DNA of 64,000 bases from NCBI GenBank assembly GCA_949152435.1, contig OX424574.1, positions 20,223,693 to 20,287,692 on the forward strand, written 5' to 3'. This document shows positions 46,661 through 61,300 of the stretch, piece by piece. The translations under genes were made by a program, and so were the position numbers. The first letter of the stretch is position 1. Every line of letters starts with the position of its first letter. The stretch comes from Gastracanthus pulcherrimus. Taxonomy: Eukaryota; Arthropoda; Insecta; Hymenoptera; Pteromalidae. The notes beneath the pieces are model-generated. The model did no database searches. It saw only the letters and a program-made list of their open reading frames with translations, and was not told where the DNA came from.

Positions 46661-48942
46661 AATATTGTAAGACATTAAATTTGACATAAATACATGTTGA
46701 TAAGAAATAGGTCGAAAAGTCGAACCTCAAACACTGATCTATAATACTCTCGCTACATTACACTCGCGTTACATGTAGTGCGCATATGGCAATTCATTTC
46801 TATTATAGGTAAGCTAACTGATACTTTTTGAAATCAAGCCAATATAATATTACGGACAAACAGTTTATACCTTATCTAGAGCTCTGACTTGCTGCCGTCG
46901 TTAATTGCTACGAACCTTAGGTAACTCGGGCACTGTTCGAGGTTATTTTTCCCAAACTCGAGCAATGTTCTAAGTTTAACTGTAGTTCAATATAAAATAT
47001 AGTGCATTGACGGTCTCTTTAATTTCGACATATAACTATGAACATACTTGACAGACCCGTCATCTCGAAGTTTACGGTGTTCATAGAATAGTAGGTAATA
47101 TTTCTAAGTAAAAGAAGTTAGCAAAATCATAGATTGTTTTTTGTAAAAAAATATTCTAAATTCTCTAATGTTAAATTTTCTAGCAAAATAGATAGAAAAT
47201 TTCAGTACCTTTATATCCTGATAAAATCTTATGTTAATAGTATTTGAAATGAAAAATTATAAAATTTCTTTATTGCTAACTTCTAATTCTGTCACTTCAA
47301 AAAAAATAATCTTATAAATATTTACATGTAATCGAATCAATCATATCTTTAAGTATTTATAATTTTTGTAACTTATATGCAAAGTACATTCAAATCCAAA
47401 ATTTATGTATAAATAATAATATATAAGTTAGAATTTCATTATTTAACGTTTCAATAGTTGCATTAGTTTTGTATTCACATTTTTTTATGACGTACCCGTG
47501 TCCACATATAGTTATTAATATTTTTGCGTTGATAAAAGAATACATTAGTTAAGTAATAATTAAGTGTCATGCGTTTAGTAAAAATTATCCATTTTACATT
47601 TTATAAAAACTATGAAGTAAAATAGGTAAATATGTAGCGATTCAAAGATAAATAATGTTATATTAAGTTTTTGTTAGTTGCTATTTGCATATTAAGAATA
47701 CAATATATTGTTATAATTAGACCGTATTTATAATTTAGTGTAATGTGCGTAATGATAGTGATTGTTAGCTCCTATCTTAATTTTAGAGTTTATGTGCGTA
47801 TCAAAAAAAAATTTAAATATAAAAAAAGAGGCATAGAATTATTAGTAAAAAGAAATCTAACACTTGAGAAGGAGAAAACAAGTAAAATTAAATTATATTT
47901 GATCTGTTAAATATTTTTCAGTAAATTTAATAACATTAACTCTTGTATACAAAAGTTTCTCAGTTAAGGTTTTTATTTTTGGTTATGTTGAATTGAGTTA
48001 AAGAAATAATGAAATGAAAAAAAAAACTATCAATATTCTAGATTACAAGTAATCTAAGAACTTGCACAAAGTCACAAATATTCTCGCCAAGGCCTGTATA
48101 ATTGACTATAATAATCTGAACTACACTTTACTGAAATCTTCTCATTGAAAGGTTTCATACTGAACAATAAGTTGTCAGTTTATGACAATGACAGTACAAA
48201 TGGTTTTAAACCACAACATATCGGCAACCAAGCTGAAATAAAGTGAACAATAGTGCCAGAATGTGCATGTGTTCTAAGATACGTGTAATAAGATCTATTT
48301 TCATAACTCATAAGACTCAAATACAATGTATCTACTGACAAGAACACTAACAAAGAATCTTTTTGAAAAGATTTAATATTTTGTTGAAATTTTATCAAGT
48401 ATTATAAAGTGAATTTATGCAAACGTCCATCTTGTTAGATTTCTTACATGTTATATCAAATTAATGTTAAAAAAACTATTATTAATTTTAATATGATTCT
48501 AAAAAGAGCCTACAAAAATAGTCCAAGAAATACATTATTCTCAAAGATTCCAAAAATAATTCCAATTTGAATAAAATTTAAGTATAAAAATCAATCTAAT
48601 ATATTTTCTTCGAGCGCAGGGATACGTTTACTAGTCGTCGTTCATTCTTTCACTACCTACTAGTAACCGTTTATCATATTATGTTATAAATAGACTGCGG
48701 TCTATTTTTCATGAAGCAATATTGTTTAGTTTAAACTTTATAATCGTTAAGAAAATAAGAAACCAAATATTATTTAATTGTAATGTTAATGTTAACTTTA
48801 AGTTGGAAAGATTATAACTAGAGGTAATAATAACTTTTATATCTGCTTTTATTCAAGTACAATAAGTTATAAGTAAACATATATTAAAATTTTTCGCGCA
48901 TGCGACATACAAATAAATGTTAATTTAAAGTTTAAACTATAG
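46661..48942. other. No recognised gene
   Basis: AT-rich intergenic sequence. The frame at 48,180-48,398 (minus) has no domain. No RNA gene or long repeat seen. Confidence 0.45.
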
Positions 48943-50043
<1,101 letters not shown>

Positions 50044-53000
50044 CTAATTAACGAATAAAACATTTAATAGCAGAATACCTCATATATAAAATATTAACTT
50101 CTTTTCAAAATATTTTAACTGATATTCTCTGCAAGTTTCAATAATATCCATGGTCATGGGTTGCGCGAGGAACTTTTTGAAGTTAGAAAAGTAAGTTTCA
50201 AGAAAAACACGTTCAAAGTTTCAATTTGATATGATATCCAATGTAAATTATTTTACTCAACTGTCTGTAACTTTAGTATTATTATTTATAACTAACAATT
50301 TTACCGTCCATCAGATCTCAAAATGTTCATAAAACTATAAACATAAAACATACGTAATAAAAAGTTTTCGATTATTTGGTAAAAATTAGTGGATTCCCCC
50401 TTGGTGGAGATCTACTGATTTTTCTAAATATTTCAATTAAATTTTTTGCAAAAAAAATTGATAGTCATATTTGCTATAAAAAATAACTTTCTCACCGACT
50501 TAGTAGCTTAGCCACTAGCGTAGTAATTATCGTGTTATACGCGAAAATACACTTATCTCTTTAAAAAAGCATTTTTTTTTATTTTTGATACCTTTATTCT
50601 ATTTACAAAATACAATGCAGTTTAAGTGAATAAAAAACCGTAAAAAGTTGTATTATTCACTCCATTGGGAATTATATTTTGACATATACTTTTTAAATAA
50701 TTGAAAATCCCGCTACTTGATTCAGGGCAGTAATACTCGTATATGTAATTAAAGAAAAAAGAAATCAAGCCAATTTCGTTTGTTTATAGTATGTACAAGG
50801 AAATAAAAAAAAATTGTTTGAAGACTTGAAGTTAAGATGGCTGACTCCTGGAATATTTTACAGCTATAAAAATATGTTTCGATAAAAATGTATTAAAAGA
50901 TTTTTTTTTGCACACTATTCAATGTTAATTAATTTATTGGATCTATTGTAACTTCATTAAGTTTTTGAGATGTGACCTCTATCTACTATTAAAATATTTC
51001 TCTCATTACAAACAAAAAGAAAAGTCAATAAAAAAATCGGTAGAGCTTCACCTTAAGACATTATTAAAACATTTTTCTAACTAATTTTTAAACGTTATAA
51101 GGTTTTTGAATACGTTGTTAAAACGTTTTAAATGTTCCGTGCTAAAAAAAATTAAAATAAATTAATTAAATAAATTAGTTTTTAAATTTTACTTGTAAAT
51201 CTCAATAAAAAAAATTAATCATATTTCATCATATTTCATTGCATTATAGGTCTTTTATGACATGTTTTGCATGAATTTTCACAGGGTTCAGTATTATATA
51301 CTTTTATATAGTTTTCACAAGGTATTGTATATGCTTCTATTTATATGACAATAAAATTTACAAATGCAACTAATATCTATGTATTTACACCATACTTCTT
51401 CTTTTTTCTTCACTAAATAAACATTTTTTACTACAATTTAATTTTACATAATGATATGAAAATTAATATATTATCAGATAAAGGGTTTTTGTCGAACTAA
51501 ATAATTTTTTTATTGAAATTCTGTTATCGTAAAATTATGTATCGTCAAAAAGGGTGGGGACGATTTAATTTTAATTCGATTTAGGAGTGATTAAATTATA
51601 GTAAAAATTGTTTCTATTTTAAGGTTCATATGCCAATATTACAACATAATAATGCAAAATTTCACAATTGCTTTGATCAATCGTGTCACAGACATCTAAT
51701 TTATCAGAAGTGCGTGTCGCACGAAAGCAATATTTACAACTATATACTCTAAAAATCAGTTACTGGCCGCAATCATATTCTGCTTCAAATTTTTCAAGAG
51801 GTCAGAAATTACTTCTGTTTATACTGCATCAGGAAAACCACTTACCGTAAACTAACGTTAGTAACTGATTTTTAGAGTGTAGATACAAGCACACGATCAT
51901 TCACTCATTTATATTCCCACGCATGCTAATAAATACATGCCCGGTTAAGAGGATGTCGGAGCTAAAATCGTGTTTTTTCTTTTAGTGATTACTTTTGAAG
52001 AATAGAATGCATGGGAAAATCAAAAGGAGAGCCGCGTAGTGCTCTCTATAATAAAGCTTTTGCATGCAAGATAAAGTTGATCTGTTAAGTTATTTTTCTA
52101 ATTAATTTGAAATACGATAGGTTGTTTACGCATGGAAACCTAACCTCAAAATTTTAATCCTACCAAACTTTTGCAAATAACTTTCTATAACGTTATTTTA
52201 CAGTAAAATTCGGAGCAGACCCGTGTAGTGCTTACTATAATTAACCGACCTATACAAGATAAAGTTAATCAGTTTTGTAGTTTTTACATATGATTAGAAA
52301 TACAAAATAGGTCGGACAGCAAAAGAGGGGGCGGGGCTCCGACATCCCCTTAAAATGAAAAGTAGAATAAAAGTAAATAAAAATGTAATACATAAATCAC
52401 AAATAAATAAAAACATCTAATTGATCGCAAACGGTATTGACACTCTTATTTTTTGCGTGCAAGTGCTTACGCATCGTCGATTTAAATGGTAGATGTAATA
52501 TTGCGAGGGGTGGAGTTCCACAGGTGTGTGCACCCTGGATCCTGAAGGAAAAGAGACTCGTAGAAGCGAGCGACGCTGGACTGCAAAAGTGACTTACGGT
52601 TACAAACGATGACAATGACCATGAAAAACACAAAAAAATGCCAATAACATAGATAAGACCTATGCTAATTCACGCTCCACAGAACCAGATATCAGGTGCA
52701 AACTAATATACATATATAAATATGCTTACATAACACTAAATTATTGGGGAAAAAGGTTTGCTGTCGGCATGAAAAAATCAATGAGAGCGAATTAACATAA
52801 TAGAGGAAGGGTATAATTAACATAATCAAGTAGTTTATGAAAGTTGATTTATTACGATCGATACTGATTACATAGGAATAAAAATAAAATTATGTATAGG
52901 TATTCATGTCTTTAACAAATTAATATTGTCTACTGAGTGTTGAAGTGGATAAAATATAGCACTGGCTGGTTTGTTTTTTTTTGTCATCAGTGGTTACGAG

Positions 53001-55394
53001 GGGACGTTGATCTCTTAGGTATATATATGTACAAAATATTCTCGCAATAAGGATTATTTTTCCTATTGAGAAATCGAGACGCATGCTAGTGGTTTATGTT
53101 TTTTATTTCGTTTCCGTTCGTTATATAAAATGTAGATCAAATATTAATCATTTAACGGTAAAAGTGTTTTAGTAGTAGCAATAGTCACATTGCTTATAAT
53201 GTAATGTATGACGGCTTCAGAAAATACAGGAAAATTTTTTTTACTAACACTATTAAGACGGTTTGCACCTATACGGCATTGAACACTTCCACGATTAAAG
53301 GTTTCAACATTATATGCTGATGGTGCGTGAGATAGAACTTATTATTATATTTTAATTGGCTATTTTTAAGGGAGTGTGAAAGAGTTTAGCATTATGTTAC
53401 GAAAAACAAAATTATGGATAAAACTATTCAGTATTTATTCGTTAAAGAATTTTTATGGAATATAGAAAAGACTGATGATGTGTCTTTGTTAAAATATTTG
53501 CACAGGCTTACATTAACTAAAAAAAGGTGATCATTGTCAATAAGCTAAAGATTAACACAAATGCTTTCACACGCCCTCAGTGCGCCAGTCGTAAACCGAG
53601 CCTTTTATGTGATACGGAATATTATTAGTAGAGATCGCATATGTATTAATACATAATCAAGTTTTACGATCAGTGTAAACATACAAATAAACAATGTGAT
53701 GCATTAGGCGAACACGTTCGACTTTATGAAAAAATACTTATCATGAATAATAAAACAAATTGTGCGTCGGCTAGCATATATACAAAACACAATTGCATAC
53801 ATTATGCACGTTTACTTCGCTATTTCGTTAATTTTCCGTGACTTGTGATATTTTACAATGACGCCTTTAGTTCAGAGATGGGCATATTCATATTTACAAT
53901 TTTCCATATCTATATTTAAAAGTTAAATGCTTAAATGCTTCGTGTTTTACCGTGCTCTCTTAGAAATTCGTATCTGTTTATTAACATTAAAAATGTTTTT
54001 CTTTTCATATAATTGTTGATTTTTTCAGCGTTTCGGAACCCTGCGTCGCTTCAAATGCTTATCCGAGTAAAAAATATTCGCAATAGCGTTCGACAATCGC
54101 CCATCTCCGCTTCAAACCATACAAGCAACAAAGAACTTACAAAAAATATCTAGTCGTTGATTTTTATTAGAAAAGTTTCTTATCGTCGCTTCTTCACTTG
54201 CTGTTTAAAAATAGCAGTTGAAAACTATGCCATAATTATACATATGTATAATAGAGAAAGGAAAAGCAGCAAGAGGATGTCAAGAAGTAGGATTTCTTAT
54301 ATTTAAAGTATCTAAAAATACCTCAGGCTTACCATTATTTACAATAAAAAAAGATACTTTAGTATCGATAATCTTTTTTTAATAAATTTTGAGAACGTAA
54401 ATCGAACCTTTTTAATATAAATATATATATATTTTTTTCTCTTTTACTTCGCACTGTTTTAAGATAGCTGGTCCATTGAAAACTGATGTAAAAATCCTTG
54501 TGAAGAGAATTTTATAGCTAACTTTTGAAAAAATTGTACCACAATGTAGATATGCTTACAGTCCCAGCATTAGAGTACTACTTTATAAACAAGACATTAA
54601 TTAATTAAAGCCTTTTATTTTAGGATAATTATAGGAAAAGTTAAAAAAGATATTAGTTAAAATCTAAAAAACAGTTTTGAAGTTAAGTAAATCAATTTAA
54701 AATGAGCTAATGGAAAGGCTTCTTACAATTTTTTCAATATATATATATACAATGTTATATTAAAGACGTGGCCCAAATTATAAGACATTCGAATAAGAAA
54801 AATCATTTACATACCAACTATCTAAACAGGTTCAGTGCTTACAATGCCTATGTATTTATTTACTTTCCGTCTTGATGTCCAATTGATACCATTTCAAAGA
54901 TTTCTATGCGTTACTTCATATACTATTCACATATATCTATTATAACATAATGTAATTTTCCCTTTTTATTGTTTATCTTTCGATTTACCAAATGTTATGC
55001 CAAACCAATGCGTGGCGTATTTTTAAAGTCAACTTACATAAAAAAAAAGTTTTAACTAAAAATATTAAAAGCTGTATGAAAAAATAGATTTTTAGCTTAT
55101 GATTTATTTTCATTCAAAGCATTTTCAAAAAATCTATTTTCTCCTCCAGTTTTGAATATTTTTAGTTGATATTTTGTCTACGTCGATGGATCCCATAAAT
55201 GACGCTTATTAACATTTTTATCCGTGCTATTACGTTTTCCTAATATTTAAAAGGTTTCAAAAGACACCTCTTTTATACTCTCGAGTCACGCGTTCATTAC
55301 AACGTTAAAAGAAACTTCTCGCACGGGTTCAACATACCGTTCTGCAGATCCGAAAATAAAAGAAAAACCAAACCCCCCCGAATTTCCCAGCATC
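50044..55394. other. Gene-poor AT-rich region
   Basis: Five kilobases with no coding pattern. It may include the 3' untranslated region of the zinc-finger gene that ends at 55,395. A small inverted-repeat element lies at 51,745-51,879. The frame at 52,397-52,633 has no domain. Confidence 0.5.
51747..51879. mobile_element. Small MITE-like inverted repeat
   Basis: CTCTAAAAATCAGTTACT at 51,747 is inverted at 51,860-51,877 (AGTAACTGATTTTTAGAG), about 95 bp apart. The flanks contain TA on both sides, compatible with a Tc1/mariner-type MITE. Confidence 0.65.
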
Positions 55395-58300
55395 TCACTC
55401 CTTGACCCCCGAATCCCCGCTCGCCACCAGCGTCTCCTTCCTGCTGGCAGCCTCTCCTCCCTCTCCCTCCGGCTCCTTCCGCTGCAGCGTCTCCTCCTCC
55501 TTCTGCGTCTTCCCCGTGGCCGCGGGCAGCGGCTCCGTCTCCGCCTTGTGCTTCTTCCTGTGGCACATCATCGTCGACCTCGAGACGAAGGCCTTGCCGC
55601 ATACGTCGCACTCGTAGGGTCGCTCGCCCGTGTGCAGTCGCTTGTGTATGGCCATCGGACTGAATTGGGTGAAGGTCTTGCCGCAGATCTCGCAGCGATA
55701 GGGACGCTCGCCGGTGTGGGAGCGACGGTGGCAGCGCAGGGCCGACCGACGGGCGAAGACCTTGCCGCAGAGGTCGCACTTGAAGGACTTCTCACCGGTG
55801 TGCATGGTCGAGTGGATCTTGAGGTCGACCCGCGTCAGGAAGCCCTTGTCGCAGACCTGGGGTGAGGGGGAAGGAGGAATAAGGGGTTGAGAATGGGTTG
55901 TGTTGTTGTGGGAGTTGCGTTTACCGTCACGGACCCAGTTCCTGATCAGTACCCAGTTCCTGATCATTTGGTTAGATTTATTACTATGTTGACATAAATT
56001 TATACAAAATTTGTTTTCAAAAAATAATTAGTTATAGTAAAAGTTTTAACCTATTTGGTAGTCATATAAAAGAACTTTCAAATTTACTAGTAAAATACAT
56101 TTTTAAGATAAAAAATGTTAAAATTGGTCGTTGTCGACAACGTCGTGTTTGACACCATCTTACTGCATTTGACTACAAGTGAGCATGCAAAGAAATTTAC
56201 ATCACTTCTTTAAAATGTTGTAATGGACCGTAGAAAAACGTATGTATTAAGTTATTCAACAGTTTATTTGTATAAATCACTTAAAACATTCATATGAAAT
56301 ATTATTGATATTTGTAAAAACGTGTGATTAGAACTAGGGTCCAAATTCTTATCGTTTATCCAATTCCTGATCAGTATTAGTAACATGTTTTATGTGTGTT
56401 TAAAAATCTTAAAATACACAAACATTTGTAATAACACAATTCTATAAGTAGTTTTAATCCATGCGTAAATAATTTATCAGACAAAAGTCGCACAAAACGT
56501 GAAAATAAATTACAACACTATGTGCATTTTATAGGTTATAAATATAAACTCGCACGCGAGTCAACATCGTGCAGTAGACCGAGTACGAATAACCGAACAC
56601 TTTTACTTCACCGAAGTTTCACATTTATAATCACACAAGCAAAGAATGTTATATTTTAGTATTTCTATCGTATTAGTATGGCTTAATAAGTTTTAATTTA
56701 TCAAATAAAATACTTATGCGTCAATAATATATGTTATCAGGAATTCAGTCTTGATATGATCAGAAACTACTCCTATACAAATTTTAAGTGATCAGGAATT
56801 GCTCCCATAGCTTTTTTTCTTTGAGGCTTTATATTTAACTTAATTTTGATTATTTATGTATTTTTCCAATTTTATATTAAAGATTTACAGTTATATTTGT
56901 TATTAGAAATTTCATTTTCCATGAATACCTCATTTTTATGCTTTGACACAACAAATAACGTGACGACGTGCCTTAACTGATCAGGAACTGGGTCTTTGAC
57001 GGTACTGTGTTATTACAAGTTTAAGGGATTCTCGTCGATGAACGACGTGGTCGGTTATGGTGCATTTAGGCTTTTAATGAAGTGAATAATTGTTAACCCT
57101 CTAAGTTCCAGGCATCGAAATCGTCGTGAAATAATTTTGAAAAAATTCAGGGATGATTGTTGGCTCTTGAGATTTGGATATGTGCAATCATTTTATTTCT
57201 TTTTAATTTTTAGATCTATCGGCTATTTTGCGATCAAAAACAACTTAGGCCTCCATATAGAGATCGGATATAGTCTACTTCAACCTGATCCATACATTTA
57301 GTTTACATAATTTCCAGTTTATTGCGTAGAAATCTTTAAAAAACGAAAAATACGTATGGATTCTAGACCCACTAGGACTTGAAGGGTTAATAATTGCATT
57401 TTTCTAATTCAAAAGTGTTATTAGAATCTAAAATCAATCAAAAACTACAATGAGTTATTAAATATTAAATATTAGAGTATATTAGAGTATATTAGAGTAT
57501 ATTTGAGTATACTGAGGCACTAAAGTAAAATGCACTCTAAAATTCGTAAATAATAAACATTACTTTGAAATTAATAAAATTACATTTACAATCATATTTC
57601 GACGCTATTTGCAAAGACTAGCACATATCAAAATTTTTTAAAACAGTTAAGTTATTTTTACAGGCCTCTTGCAAAATTTAGCACTTTTCAGATTCTATAA
57701 CAAAACCTAACTTTTTTAGAATCTTCGAAAAAGTAATTGTAATAGTATTTGTTGAAATCTAAACATCGCTAGATTTTGTAAGAGGTCTCTTACACTGTAG
57801 AAGAACTAGCTGTTTTATGAAATCTGAAATGTGCTAGACTTCGTAAGGAGCGTCGATGTATAGTTTACCTAAATAATAATTCTCTAGATGCCTGGGAAAT
57901 AACAACTGTTTCATTAAACTCTAATATCCTTACCAAAATTTATTGAAAACATATTTTCATTTAATTTTTATGTTTAATCTAGATCTCCAGACCTTAATGA
58001 ATCACCAGAAACAACCACCAAGTTCAAGGAAATTCCCCAAAATTCTACACATACCTCGCAGACATAGGGCTTCTCCCCCGTGTGAATCCTCAGATGCGTG
58101 TTGAGATAACTCTTGCTGACGAACATCTTGTTACACACAACACAGGGATACTGCCTGTTATCCATGCCCGAGTGTATCTTCTGGTGGCTCTTGCAGAGTC
58201 CCTTGGTGATGAAGCTCCTGCCGCATATCTCGCAGGTGTAGGGCTTGACGCCCATGTGTCGATTCTCGTGGTCGAGCAGCGACTGCTTGGTCTTGAAGTT

Positions 58301-61300
58301 CTGACTGCAGGTCGTGCAGGCGTAGGGCTTGAGGTCGGAGTGGACGCGCTGGTGGACGATGAGGTAGCTCTTGCACTGGAAGCCCTTGCCGCAGGTCGAG
58401 CAGTTGAAGTCGAACTGGCCGGTGTGGGTGGCCGTGTGCTGGGCCAGGCCGATCTTGCTGCGGAAGGCCTTCTCGCAGAAGGCGCACTGGAAGGGCTTCT
58501 CGCCCGTGTGCTTGCGCATGTGCTCCTGGGATTTCAATTTCGTGCTTTCTTTTTATTATGCGCTTTGGTGGAGGAACTGTTGCTGAAGATTTTTCAAGCG
58601 GATAGCGTGCAGGACGATTTTTACAGTTTTTTTTTGTAATGAAGATGAAATAAATGATGTGGGAATTTTACAAGGAAATCAATTTGAAAGAGGCAAATGT
58701 AAGTTACAGGTGCCATGCAGGGCCCCGATTTTTGTAATTCTTTTAATCCTTTGTACATGAAATAATTAATTAATAAAAGATTGATAGACTTTTATGTAAA
58801 TTACAAAATAAAATTAATATACAGGCAAACATAACAAATTTTCATATGTTATTGAACTACAATTTTTTGTGGATTTTGTATTCTGATAGTATGTATTGAG
58901 AACATATAACTAGTTTTTGTTGAGTTATGTAGAATTTAATTTACGAGTATTATTGTTCTTAACTTTTTTAAATTTTAGTATTTTTATACCATTTCATACG
59001 AGGTTGCGTTTGCAAGTAAAATAAAATAAAATAAAATAAAATAAAACAAAATAAAATAAAATAAAATAAAATAAAATAAAATAAAATAAAATAAAATATA
59101 ATATAATAAATTAACACCTTATTAGTATCCAGTAAAAATTAATGTATTATCAAAATTTTATGAGGTTTAGTCCTAGGGTTATTACTCTATTTTCAATGTT
59201 AATAAAAAACGAATTAAACCAGTTTTTCATAAGGAATAGAGCAATTTTTTTTATCTGACTTGAAAAAGGAATAAGCAAAACTCTCGTAATGTCAACAATA
59301 AATTAATTTTTAATACTAGTTCGTGAAGTTCAATAAATAATTTTCATCCTCAAAATTTGTTTTATCACAAAAACAACAACTTTTTATACAAAATTACGAC
59401 ACACTTCACGTGCATTCATGCAACAGGAAATAAAAAATATTAAAAAGCCTTAAAACAAATGTTAGTAAAAGTACCCTTTATATTCAATACCTTAAGCTTG
59501 TAATTCGTTCGATACTGCTTGCCGCAATGACTGCAAACCTTGGGCGTCCATTTAGGCCTGGAGGATCCCGATTGCTTCTTCTCGGCTGTCGTCTGTCGCT
59601 TTTGCTGCTCCTGCGGCAAACCATCGGAACCCTTGACGATGTCAATTTTGTCTTTGCTCTCGAGGCAGTCCTGACTGTGGAGATTCAACGCCTCGATGCT
59701 GGTAAAGTACAATTCGCAGTTGGGACAGCTGCAGAAGTGCTGCTCGTAGTGCAAGGCGAGATTGTTCGGTTCCGAGGAGGCTTCGTTGCAAAATGGACAG
59801 ACGTACCTGAAACGAATTACGATTGGCTGCTGATGAGAATTCGCAAAAAGTTATTTTAAACGGGATGACATTTTTTAATTTTATTATTATTCCCTCAGCG
59901 ATCCAGTAAGCCACAGGCTTTAACTGGAGCGGCCAGTTTTGTCGTCACAGACAATTAGCGAGCAAGGATAAACCATCATTGGGAAATATATTTTTTTGAC
60001 CTTACCAAGATAGCAGGGTTGTGGAGCTTGATTCTCCGCCACTGAAATATCCGGAAAAAACATTTTCTTAAAATGTCGCCGAAAATTTTGGAATGACGGG
60101 GATTCGAACCCACGACCCTGGACTTCAGAGGCAAGCGTCTTACCCGTTGAGCTACTGACTGCTCGATTTTATTTTACGTAAATTTCAGTACTTTCAAAAA
60201 TGAAAAATATAGATCCTCTCTTTAAAGATACTTCCAGCTGCATGTTAGATAAAACCATTTACAAAAAAAAAAGAATTTGTATAGATAGATGTTTGTATAA
60301 TCTAATTTGTTACATAAATAAACTTTAATAACACTTTAAAAACTACAGTTTAATATCTGCGGCTTCCGAAAATAACCACTTAAATAAGATATTAAATACC
60401 AAGTTAATTGCAGTCTTAGGGTTAAAAAATACTCGCTACGTCCCCGAGAAAATGCAAATAAGAGCATAAAATACTGTAGTTAAGTGGTTATTCCGGGAAA
60501 TTATATATACACGCTATAATTCGGATAAACGTATTTTCGAGCATTTTAAGAGGTTTCCTTCACTCAAAAAGAATTTATCACAATGAAAGTAATACAAATG
60601 TAACGTTTAACCAGTTTAAAGCAAGCTCCAAAATTATTATTAGATTTTGTGGGTGTATGTTACATGCGAGAATGTATTTAGTTTGATATTTCGGGAGCAC
60701 CGTAGCCTCATTTTTGTAAATGCTATAATAATTATTTAAAAAATAATTAAATCGATATAAACCTTTTCAAAAAGAATATTTTGTTGAAAATGTATAATAT
60801 AAAGTTTTAAATAATGTGAAAATCCTTTATGAACGATTTTAGAATGAACTTAAGTGGTTATTCCGGGTAAAATTTGCACGAAGGCGCAGTTAAGTGGTTA
60901 TGCACTTGACTGGTATATCTATAAGTTTCGGCACTTTCTACGACTTTTAAACCGAAAAGGGTTATGACAACCTATTAAAATCGATATAAACTCCATTTTG
61001 AAAAAAAGTCAGTTAAGTTATTCCTGCAAGCCACAGAATATATTCACATCAATAAAAAAATTATATCTATTTTTCCTTTTTTATTTTCAAAAAGTTAATA
61101 TAGACATTGATTTACCTCTATAAATTCTATAGTATTCATATTTTATTTCGCAAGTTTTAAGTACTATTATTGCATTCAATAAATAAGTAATTCCATTCTC
61201 AAATATCTAACAAACTTCGAATATCTACCATTATTTGGATATTAAAGTATACTACAAAACACATGAATTTTTCCAATATCCAAAAAAGGTTCTTTTCTCA

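Noticed and set aside
55402..55865. Long plus-strand and second-frame ORFs over the zinc-finger exons
   Set aside because: They are GC-rich shadows; the real frame has C2H2 fingers and matching splice sites. The same holds for 58,082-58,639, 59,527-59,859 and 61,917-62,283.
60094..60160. tRNA gene on the minus strand
   Set aside because: A and B boxes are present but the 5' bases cannot form an acceptor stem with GTCATTCC, and the sequence continues into a repeated SINE body.
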